Source: Catonia carolina
Taxonomy: Eukaryota; Arthropoda; Insecta; Hemiptera; Achilidae
DNA length: 64,000 nt
Direction: 5' to 3'
NCBI GenBank assembly: GCA_035578175.1
Contig: JAQMRL010000001.1
Coordinates: 433,951,545 to 434,015,544 of the forward strand
Below the pieces are notes generated by a model. The model saw nothing but the letters and a program-made list of their open reading frames with translations. It ran no database searches and had not been told where the DNA came from. Shown piece after piece: positions 33,545 through 43,600 of this stretch (the first letter of the stretch is position 1; each line of letters begins with the position of its first letter). The translations under genes and the position numbers were made by a program.

Positions 33545-34055
33545 CCGGTAACGTCGTTGTTCTTAAATAATGCACCTATCCCGAAAAATTGTACTGTTCG
33601 CTATCTTGGACTTCATTTCGATCAACGCATGACCTGGAAACACCACATGAAAACAAAACGGCTTCAACTAAACTTACGTTTGAAACAACTCTACAGGTTT
33701 GTTCACTCTAAATCACCCATACGTCTCAAACAGAAATTATTACTCTACAATTCTCTCTTAAAACCTATCTGGATGTACGGTATTCAAATTTTCGGTTGCG
33801 CAAAGCTGAGTAATTTAAAATGTATTCAAATATTCCAGTCTAATTTTTTGCGTATAATTACCGGTTCACCATACTATATCTAAAATTACACACTACACAA
33901 CGATTTATAAACACCACTCATTTGCGACATCGTCAAAAATAGTTATATTAAATTCTACTCAAAACTACCAATCCATAATGATCCGTTTATCATTAATATA
34001 GCAAATCCACCAGGCTTCATTATAAAAAGAAGTTGGAGCAGAGATCTTCTATAAT
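33545..34055 (+). mobile_element. jockey-like LINE 3' fragment, relatively well preserved
   Basis: One 108-codon frame (33557-33883) reads NCTVRYLGLHFDQRMTWKHH, LLLYNSLLKPIWMYGIQIFG and IFQSNFLRIITGSPYYI. After a stop it goes on as NYTLHNDL, then, after another, PLICDIVKNSYIKFYSKLPI and finally KRSWSRDLL. Only two stops in about 160 codons suggest a younger insertion than its relatives. Confidence 0.82.
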
Positions 34056-34373
34056 TCATTCTGCATGTTTATGTCAAAAAAGATAAAACAATGTGAAATA
34101 TTAGATGTAATTTTTGTTTTGTTTTAAATATGTTGTATTACTATTGGTAATAACTTTTCTGTGGCAATATTAATTTTTTTGTATTTCTTTTCATACTTTT
34201 GTATATTTTATGTTCATTTTTATTCCAAATTTAATTTTTCTGAATGTTGAATTTTTATCATGTCTGTTCTTGTTATTTGATATCAATGTTTTCTCATCTT
34301 TATTTATTCTATATAGTACAGTTAAAGATTCAAAATAAAGGATAAAAATAATCCAACAATAATACCTGATTTC

Positions 34374-34551
34374 CCCCAAAAAATACAATCTCTAACTTTA
34401 AATCAACGTGCGCGTTTCTCGGTTTATCCGGAAGAAGTATGTATTTTCTTTCTGTATCAAACTTATAGGTTATAGCTTGTACCTTCGATCTACTCTTACG
34501 TAGCTTTGTCAGCATCGCTTTGACAAAGCGTTGACTAGCAATCATCACCTT
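34374..34551 (-). other. Unrecognised open reading frame with plausible splice sites
   Basis: Minus strand is open for about 59 codons: MIASQRFVKAMLTKLRKSRS, KVQAITYKFDTERKYILLP and KPRNAHVDLKLEIVFFGGN, with an acceptor-like AACTTTAAG before it and a donor-like CAG|GTATTA after it. The charged, structured-looking composition is unlike the random ORFs nearby. I cannot assign it to a family. It could be an exon of an unknown gene or a transposon remnant. Confidence 0.3.
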
Positions 34552-34644
34552 AAAGTTTACAAAACGTTAGATGAATAATGAAGCTAATTTTTATTAACTG
34601 TGTAAATTATGTTACTACAAAAAAAGATATGGGCCACAGAGATA

Positions 34645-35581
34645 TACGAGGTGTGGCTATTAAATAACTAGACTGACGTTGTAAAAATTTTATTTTTATT
34701 TTATACTTAATCACTTATTGTCACCTTCAATATACACTCCTTCTCTATCCCTACAACGCTCCATGCGAATTTTCCATTGTTGGAAACAGTGCTGGAAGTC
34801 ATTATCTGTCAGCTCCTTCAGGACACTTGCCGCTTTCTCTTTTACAGCTTCCACAGACTCAAATCTTGTCCCTTTTAATGGAGATTTTACCTTAGGGAAC
34901 AAGTGAAGTCACATGGTGCAAGATCTGGTGAATAAGATGGATGTTCTTACACTGAGATTTTGTGCTTGGCTAGGAACCTCTTGACAGATAACGCGGAATG
35001 AGCTGGCGCATTGTCTTGGTGGAGAACCCATGATTTGTTCTTCCACATTTCGTGGCGTTTTCCCTTACTCTTTGACGTAGTTTAGAAAATACCTCAAGGT
35101 AGTAATATTGATTAATTTTTTGACCTTCAGGAACCCAGTGAAGGTACACAATCCCATGGATATCAAAAAAATATAATAATCATCATTGCTTTACGTTATG
35201 ACTTGCTCATTCGAGCTTTTTTTGCTCTCGGTGAAGTTCAGCTCCTCCAGTGCATGGATTGGCGCTTCGTTTCCATATCATAAGAAAAAAACCACGTTTC
35301 ATCACATGTTATTATCTTCTACCTGTTCTCTAAGGTGAAATCTATATTAAATAGGACACGATTTGAGTCTGTAGAAGCTGTAAAAGAGAAAGCGGCACGT
35401 GTCCTGAAGGAGCTGACGGATGATGACTTCCAGCACTGTTTCCAACAATGGAAAATTTGCATGGAGCGTTGCAGGGATAGAAAAGGAGTTTATATTGAAG
35501 GTGACAATAAGTGATTATGTATAAAATAAAAATAAAATTTTTTACAACGTCAATCTAGTTATTTAATAGCCGCAACTCGTA
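34645..35581 (-). mobile_element. Rearranged mariner with inverted duplicated ends, copy B
   Basis: Ends CGAGGTGTGGCTATTAAATA and its inverse sit at TA sites. Left arm 34645-34903 encodes, on minus, [37 protein letters not shown] and REGVYIEGDNK, the mariner transposase C-terminus. Right arm 35322-35581 is its inverted duplicate. The centre continues the transposase on minus (WVLHQD-, SALSV- and WVPEG-like blocks). The internal junction is the same as in copy A, but the centre is in the opposite orientation relative to the window. Confidence 0.87.
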
Positions 35582-36960
35582 TATGGTTGTGTGATAAATG
35601 TTTTTTTAACAGCAACTGTACTTAAATTGCATTCAGACATACATTTTTTAAGCAAATATTCTTTTAATTTTCTCTATAACATATTAACTTTGTGCAATAT
35701 GCAAATATTTTAGTAATTTAAAATTTTTTTGTATGATCATTTTTATAAAAATCTTGCATTGTTTTATAATGCATAATATTAACTCAGTACACATGCAAAC
35801 TGATACATATTCATAGCAGCAATCGACTTTTAAAAAGGGGTTCAATTCTTCTTGTGTTTTGAAGAGATGTTTGGTAGGTAAGTACTTTCTTTGAGGTGCA
35901 TCTACAACAGGACATTCCTTAGAGAATAAACGACGAGTATTGGTTTAAGCCTGGTAGGTCAAAGGGGTTTCCTTCAACATGAGCAGGAAAAGCTTTCATC
36001 ACTATCAAGCATGAAGACCACAGGAAACAGATTATGGGATTATACGTGTGCAAGTTTGAAAAATCGTACACATCGATACATCGACATGCGCAAAAAATGA
36101 AGAAAAGAGTAGTGCAATTTAAAACAACAAAATTTAAACCAGATTAAAAATTTTATTATTTTATGTAACAAAAATTTATAATTTTGCAAAAAATATTAAT
36201 ATTATTATCAAAAAGTTTGGAATTGATTTTCTTAAATACATTTTTTATAAACAAATAAGTTTATTTCATTTTACTATTTCTTTAAAGATTCCAGCTATTA
36301 GATAATAAAATTTTTATGATTATTAACCACCGCTTAAGTTAACGAGACCGTAACTACCTATAAACCTACGTGTTAAGTTTTTGCAATGTTTCTCAAAAAC
36401 TAAGATAATTAGAACCTTAATTTTTTTAACATATACTTCAGACTTTTATTTAGTTCTACACGAGAGCTTGTTTTTAATAATGTATTAAAAATCGCTTTAT
36501 ATTTTTATAAATAATAAAAAAAATTTAGAGAAAAAAATTAAAGAAAAAATATCGTAAAATACTTTCTAAGGGCAATTCTTAAATAATTCTTTGTGCTGGA
36601 CTAGCCCATAATGAGTAGAATGTGTCCTGAAAAATTCATAGTGATATATTTAATCGACAAAAAATGGAATCAACTTTCAGAAATCACAATTTCCACAAAT
36701 TGATTTAAATTGTAACATACGTTTTTTGTAACGTCCAGCGCTGTAAGATGGTTGGTCTGGGTCCTCATCTTGAAGATATAAATCTTCAATTTATATATTT
36801 TTTTTTCTTTTTAAACTCTTCTTCACCCATATTTGTTTTTCAAATTCAGACAATTTTTAACCGTCTTCCATTCTCGTCCTGAATCCAGTCGTTCCATTGC
36901 ACGAACCATGTTCTTTCCAGGGTTCAGCCCCAGTTTTTCGTACAATGATAATGTATATTT
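35582..36960. other. Intergenic AT-rich sequence, nothing recognised
   Basis: A slightly GC-richer part at about 35850-36060 has no motif. The ORF at 36833-37057 runs into the LINE 3' end and is not a gene. Confidence 0.45.
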
Positions 36961-36964
36961 TATT

Positions 36965-37655
36965 TTATTTTTTTGTCATCAGTCTCTAAACTGGTTTGAT
37001 GCAGTTCTCCAAGCTGTTCTATCTTGCGCAAGTCGTTTCATATCTACATACCTGTAACACCCTACATCTTTTGTAATTTACTTTACATATTCTAATCTTT
37101 GCCTCCTCCTACAATTTACTCCCTCTATATTACCCTCCATTATTGATAGCCCAATACCTGATTGTCTTAGGATATGCCCCACTAGCCTATCCCTTCTTCT
37201 GGTAAGATGCTTCCATATACTTTTTTTCATCCACTCGCCGAAGAACCTCTAAGTTACTTATTTTGTCCACCCACATAATCTTTAACAATTTCCTATAACA
37301 CTGCATTCCAAAAGCTTCTATCCTCTTCTTTTCTATAGCCCTTATCACTTACGTTTCATTCCAGTATAATGCTACACTCCAAACATAGTGTTTTAAGAAA
37401 TTTTTCCTAATTTTTAAATCAATGTTTGCAGTCAGTAAGCTGTTTTTTATTTCAGAGGCTTTTCTAGCTTAAGCAATTCTACTTTTGATATCACCTGTGC
37501 TTCTACCATCCATTGTTATTTTACTTCCTAGAGAGCAGAATTTCCCAACTTCCTGTAAGTTTTCGTTGCCTACTTTTACATTGATGTTTATACTCGTAAA
37601 ATTGCACTCCCACCATTTATACATCAAAACACTCAGAATACTGTGCAGTTTCACA
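36965..37655 (-). mobile_element. RTE-like LINE 3' part
   Basis: The minus strand encodes VGNENLQEVGKFCSLGSKIT and DGRSTGDIKSRIA, then a decayed stretch with FLKTLCLECSIILE-like and RIEAFGMQCYRKLLKIMWVD blocks, a DRLVGHILRQSG block and QDRTAWRTASNQF-like sequence near 36985. Order and wording match the abundant insect LINEs whose ORF2 ends in IGHILRH and AWRAA motifs. The RT core is missing. Frameshifts are several. Confidence 0.78.
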
Positions 37656-37709
37656 AAATGAAATAAACAAAAGACGCGAGAAAAATCATTTTTCCCATTA
37701 ACGGTCTTC

Positions 37710-37812
37710 TTAAGATATTTAATATATTAAAAATTCCAGACCCTAGCAGAGAATCGAACTTGAGATCTTTTGCTTTGTATTTTAGCACGTTAGTCACTAA
37801 AAATTTAACACC
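37710..37812 (-). mobile_element. Degenerate tRNA-derived SINE head
   Basis: Minus strand has a box B-like AAGTTCGATTCTCTGCTAGGG (20 bases shown: AGTTCGATTCTCTGCTAGGG) at about 37743-37762 and AACGTGCTAAAATAC upstream in the position of box A. Similar in layout to the SINE at 13272-13424. Confidence 0.45.
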
Positions 37813-37879
37813 TGATTTACAGAGACGAAGGTCCTGAAAAATGATGTTTCCATAATTTTCCATTTTAAAATCAGCCTGT

Positions 37880-38180
37880 AAAGCTTGATTCCTCCAATTT
37901 GGCTATAAGTTTGACCAAATTTTGGTGCCTGTCACAATACAACAGTAAAGATTCTTCAACAACACCAATAAAATCACTAAGAGCTATAAAAACGCATCTC
38001 TTACGTGATCAGTCAAACTCTTCATACCAACTATTCGAGACATTATATAAACACTCTTTACAATAAATACAATTGATCACGTAACTTAAATGTCCAATAT
38101 CTTTCAATTACAGACCTCTCTGTTAACAAATGACTGAAACGAAGGTAGAAAAGGGCTCTACTCAGACTCCATAAAGCACA
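37880..38180 (+). mobile_element. jockey-like LINE 3' fragment
   Basis: Plus strand shows FGACHNTTVKILQQHQ, an ISQTLHTNYSRHYINTLYN stretch and, at about 38130-38170, a block reading RRLKRR-KRALLR with a small frame change. It resembles the element at 2780-3400 (HKTTLNILQRHQSK and RRLKRRWNRDLLR). Heavily decayed. Confidence 0.65.
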
Positions 38181-38189
38181 ATTTGAATA

Positions 38190-38770
38190 AACTTACCATA
38201 CATATTAAAATTCACTTCAAAAATCTATCGATCAACGTTGTTCACAAATAAATCCCCAATTTTTTTATATTTTATCACGTAATTCCTTACATTTTACGTC
38301 AAAACTGATCACTGGACCGATTTACAATCATGTCATATTTTTTCCAATATTATTAACCATTTCTAATTGTATTTACAAGTTGTACACATCATCCACAAAT
38401 CATTGGGTCACAGGGTTCCTTTTTATTTTTAAATTGAACAGAATGCAACGAACACACATTTGAGATTAAAAATAAATAAAATTTACTAGTTGCGTACAAA
38501 GGATAAACAATTGTTTAGTTATAAATAAAAATTAAATTAAAGCCAAAAAAATTACAAAAATTATATAATCATTTTTAGGGCAAATTCTGCACCCGCTCGA
38601 CATGATGGAAGGAGGATAAAGCCGGTGGTTGTATCCTCGGCAAGTTTCTAGAAAATACATTAATTCACTTTATACTGAAGTTCTATGATGTTTTATAACA
38701 TCGGTGATCATTCAGGACTAAGCAGGAGATAAGATTTTTATGAAAACTTTTTAAAATTTCTATTTAGGAA
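38190..38770. other. Intergenic sequence, nothing recognised
   Basis: AT-rich, with a short GC-richer patch at about 38580-38640. No ORF or repeat partner seen. Confidence 0.4.
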
Positions 38771-38774
38771 ATTC

Positions 38775-39265
38775 TCAATCTGTTGGAAACAATCATTGAA
38801 TGTGATAACACAAAATTTGGAAAAAATTAACATGGTAAATAAACTTAAGTAGAGACACAGTCTAGTGACAGAACTCCGACGTGAATAGATAATTTGTAGA
38901 ATTAAGTGCAGCATTTAAAACACTGTAATGAATAGTCAATTACAGTACTACGTTAATAGATGAGGTCCCGGCTCCATCGACGTTTTAGACGTCTTATTGG
39001 ATTGTTTGGGAGGGTTTGCGTAACCAGATTTGAGATCAGTGGGTTATGGTGGATCATGAGTTTCTTTCTAAATTTTGTATATAGTTTTAAGAAAACGTCA
39101 TTTATGTAGGGTACGTTTAGGTTTGAGTGTAGCGTTTTATTGGTTACATAATAGGAGGTGTTAACTATCCTCCGTAAAAGCTTTGATTGGAAACGCTGAA
39201 TTTTTTCTAATAACGATGGTTTTGCACAGCAGTAAAGCTGACTATGAAAAATTGGTAGTTGTTTT
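38775..39265 (-). mobile_element. jockey-like LINE 3' end with 3' UTR
   Basis: Minus strand reads LLEKIQRFQSKLLRRIVNTS, YVTNKTLHSNLNVPYINDVF and NPLISNLVTQTLPNNPIRRL then KRR, a complete jockey-clade ORF2 C-terminus with only one or two lesions, followed by about 190 bp of 3' UTR (38775-38965). The same UTR plus coding end occurs at 15830-16065. The element is 5'-truncated near 39265. Confidence 0.82.
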
Positions 39266-39269
39266 TTAA

Positions 39270-39950
39270 ATGTATAAAAATATTACTGTTATTTAAATAT
39301 AATAAATGCACTGTACGTAAAATGAACGATATTGGCATATTTTTTGAAAATTAGACTTGGAGACTGAATAACAAAATAGTCATCAAAATATGACTTTGTA
39401 GCAAACGATTTCTTTGTTTCTTTATAGTTAGGTAACAATTACAAGGAAATTTATGAACTTTATGTAATTTCATAACAGGAAAACACTGTACTTTGTACTG
39501 ATCATGTTACACTTAGTAGGCTTACCATTAAGGAGTTCAATTGTAAAATACACCAGAAAACGGAAATAAAAGCACATGACGTTTAATGCAAACGTTTCAT
39601 TTAGGTCATATGGTTAAATGCAAGCTAACAGAATAGAATATTGGCCTAATTCTTATCAATACAATACATTATCGAACCACTGAACTGTAATTGTGTATAA
39701 AAATATTTAAAATTAAGTAATAAAAAATAAATTAAATTACATTGACATCTTAAAATTTAACGCTCGTTTTATTTTTTATCATGATTCGGGGACTTTTGTT
39801 ACATTATTTAAATGGCTGTTAGGAGTGTATGCGTGCCAAATTAAAACTATATAAATTATTTCCACTCAAAACGTGAAACTTCTAGAGCAGATAATTAACG
39901 GTTGGTAAATTGAGTGAGTAATTAAATAATAAAATATTAAAAAAACAAAA
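39270..39950. other. Sequence downstream of ALP2, nothing recognised
   Basis: AT-rich intergenic DNA beyond the ALP2 polyadenylation signal. No ORF or repeat. Confidence 0.45.
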
Positions 39951-39952
39951 AT

Positions 39953-39958
39953 TTTATT
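39953..39958 (-). promoter_or_regulatory. ALP2 polyadenylation signal
   Basis: AATAAA on the minus strand about 75 nt after the ALP2 stop codon (40034-40036), in the context TCAATAAAATTTTTG. It is a plausible 3' end signal, although the hexamer is frequent in AT-rich DNA. Confidence 0.55.
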
Positions 39959-40033
39959 GATCAAGTAAAATGGTTTAATTAAACAGTATAAAAACAGAAA
40001 TTACATTAATATTAGTTTAACAATAAATTAATA

Positions 40034-40323
40034 TCATAAAAATGGCCTTAAAATGAAAATAGCTATTGTTGGAAGTACACATAAAAATGTAACAGTTGAC
40101 TTATACGCAGAAGTTGCAGAACTAGGTAATTTTAAGTCTTCATGTTTGACAGCAGATGGTCCTATATTTGCTGCAAACGCCATCATATGTGGTATCAAAT
40201 TCTGTTCATAAGCTCCAGTAAATAAATGTGCCCATGGACCTCGAGCATAAACTGGTACATCATCTCCTCCATGCGTTTCATCAGGTAATTCTATCAGCGA
40301 TGGATATAAATATGTATCGATTG
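40034..40323 (-). CDS. ALP2 exon 8 (last exon, GPI-type tail)
   Basis: Acceptor TTGAATTTTTCAG precedes 40323; the TGA stop is at 40036-40034. The exon encodes 95 residues: [55 protein letters not shown], then a small-residue region SSATSAYKS and the hydrophobic tail [19 protein letters not shown]. The His of HGGDD matches zinc ligand H432 of human placental ALP. The short tail with no cytoplasmic domain fits GPI attachment at one of the serines before it. Confidence 0.95.
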
Positions 40324-40645
40324 CTGAAAAATTCAAAAAAAGTTTATGAGTTATTATCAGTAATAAGATTGATAAAAATTAAGATTGATAAGATAATAAT
40401 TATTGATAATAATATAAATTATTTATCATGATATCCTGAAGAGTGTGTTTTGGACTACCTATGGTGCGGAAGTGTGTTAATTGACTAGGCAGAAGGATCG
40501 GCTAAAAGCGGTGGAGATGGATTGCTGGAGGCGGAGATGTGGTGTGTTCTGCGGCGGCTTTCCGATGGTGACTAGAAAGACTAAGAGAGATGGGGTTCAG
40601 GAAACAAGATACCACTGGGGCTGTAAATCTTCGGATAAATATAAA

Positions 40646-40697
<52 letters not shown>

Positions 40698-43600
40698 AGA
40701 CCACACTGGATCACTTTAAGTTAGTTTAACATTTATTTAGACTACGTTGTTTTCTCTTCTCCCAGTAGGCCTTCATTCTAAGCGATCGGGCCAGTCTCAC
40801 GTCATCTGATACGACACTCGTTTTATATTGTTTAGTTGGAGGAGGTGCAAATTTAAAGCTTTTAATGATGTTTAATTTTTCGGATTTATTTTGGAGGTCT
40901 TCAATTCTTAACCCCAACTCCTCCAGATCTTCATTTATTTCTCTCATCCATACCGGTTTGAGAGCGAGTCCACAACAGAAATTCAATATCTGTTTGACAT
41001 ATCTATTTTCTGGATATCTCAATATGTGTCCGAGGTATGATATTCTCTTTTTCCTCATCGTCTCAGTTACTGGATCAATAGTTTTGTAAACTTCACTATT
41101 GGGCAAAAGTCTCCAGTGTCCTTCCACTTTGTTTCTCTTGCCTATGCAGGTTCTCACTATTTCTCTTTCCTTTTTGACAACTCTGTCAGTGTTAATCTTG
41201 GATTTTATTTTAAACAGGGTCTCACTGCAATAGGTAATTTTGGGTTGGACAACTGTTTTATAGTGTTTTAATTTAGATTGAATTGAGAGGCATTTTTTCT
41301 TATATGTGTTTTTCACCATCTTATAGGTGCTGTTTATCTTGGCTGATCTTTCAGTCCAATTTATTGCCTCATTATTATTTTTTGTGATTACTTCCCCCAG
41401 ATAATTAAATTTCTCAACTAATCCCACTTTGTTGTCATTTATCATTATGTGTTTAAATTTGTCCTCTCCTAAATTCATCATTTTAGTTTTTTCATACGAT
41501 ATTTTGAGTCCTATCTTTCCTGCTATATCTTCTAAAGATTTAATTTGGGAAATGGCTCCCTCTGCATTTGTTGCTAGTAGCGCTAGATCGTCTGCAAATC
41601 CCAGACAACTAAATCTCAATCCTTTGTTCTTTCTTCCTAATACCACTGTGGGAGGATTGATTCTCTGCCACTCTCTCATTATATACTCTAGTGCACAGTT
41701 AAATAGTAATGGAGACAGTCCATCTCCCTGTCTTAATCCTGTTGTGATGTTAAATTCTTTGGATAGTTCTCCTCTAAATCGTATTTTGGATTTGGTATCT
41801 TTTAGTGTCAACTGGATTAGTTTGATCAATTTCGGATGTAATCCCAAATTTCTTAATATTTTCAGCATGGAATTTCTGTGTATACAATCGTAAGCCTTTT
41901 TAAAGTCGATGAATGAAATCACCATATTCTTCGATTGTTTCATTTTCTTGTGGTAGTCTATTAGTAGTTTTAAAGTTAAAACTTGATCAGCTCCACATCT
42001 CCAAGGTCTGAACCCTGCTTGATAATCTCCCAATTGTTGGTCTAATTGGTCTTTAATTCGATTGTATATTATCCTTGAGAATATCTTGTACGTACAATCT
42101 AACAAGGAAATTCCTCTATAATTATCCGGGTTGGTCTTATCTCCTTTCTTGAACAGAGGGCAAATAATTGCTGATGTCCAATGTTCTGGTAATATTTCTG
42201 AGTTCCAGATTACACATAAGTTCCGATGTAGTTGGACTTGTGTTTCCTTGGACGCATATTTCCATAGTTCGGTTGTGATTGGATCTTCTCCGCAACTCTT
42301 ATTGTTCTTCATCTCTGTGATTGCATTTTGTCCTTCCATTAGTGTTGGTTCTTGGATGTTTCGCTGTTCCGTCAAAATTGGGGTATTTTCATCAATTTGA
42401 AAAAGTTCTGTAGGATCTTCGCAGTTCAACAGTTTATCAAATGAATCTGCCAAGATTTCTGCGTTTTCTTGGTTGTTATGAGCAGTTTTCCCTTGTCTAT
42501 TTTTCAGTATTAGGGTTGGTGGGGCATATTTAGCTGTTTGTTGTTTGAATCCTCTATAATATAATCTGGTGTTATTTTTCTGATTGTTAGCATCCATTTC
42601 CTCCAAGGATGTTTTCAGGTATAATCTTTTTTCACTACGAATTATACCATGGGATAATTTACTTTGTTTTCTATAGTCCTCCAGGGATTCGTTGGTGTTT
42701 TCGGCTTGATGTCTAAGCCATTTCTTGTGACGATTATCCAATGCTAAGTCACATTTCTCGTTCCACCAGGGATGTTTTTTACGTTTAGTTAACGGGGATA
42801 TTTCTTTAGCAATTTTTTGTAAGTTTTCAGATAATTGGGTTAAATTGAAATTATCTGGGATGTTTGTGGTCTTGTCTAAATAACTCCGATTTCCAATGAT
42901 TTTAGTTGCATCATACTCCTTCCCTCTGTTCTTTACTATCCTATTCTTTCTTCCAGTGGGTGTTGCTACCATCTTAATTTTCACCAGGTAATGGTCTGAG
43001 CCCGTATCTTGTCCTTTACAAACTTTCACATTGTTCACATTCACATTCACATTCACTTTATTTATATATTTATTATATAATTTATTAACAAATACATTTT
43101 GCAGCACTGAAAATTCATAACTATACAAGGTGTGGATATTAAATAACGAGAATGACGTTGTAAAAAAATTATTTTTATTTTATGCATAATTACTTATAGT
43201 CACTTTCAATATACACTCCTTCTCTATCCTTGCAACGCTCCATGTGAATTTTTCATTGTTGGAAACAGTGCTGGAAGTCATCTTCTGTCAGCTCCTTCAG
43301 GAAACGTGCCGCTCAAAAATGTTTGAAATGAAGCTCGCTAAAATTTTTGCACCGACACTTTGTACGCGAATAAAAATGACCCAATTTTTTTTGAAAACGA
43401 TAATAACATGTGATAAAACGTGGTTTTTTACTTATGATCCGGAAACGAAGCACTAATCCATGCACTGGAAGAGCCGAACTTCACCGTGAGCCAAAAAAGC
43501 TCGAATGAGCAAGACAAAATTTAAAGCAATGATGATTGTTTTTTTTTATATCCATGGGATTGTGTACCTTCACTGAGTTCCTAAAGGTCAAACAATTTAT

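Noticed and set aside
41429..42400. Plus-strand ORFs of 154 and 89 codons
   Set aside because: They lie antisense to the intact LINE reverse transcriptase frame, whose motifs explain the region fully.
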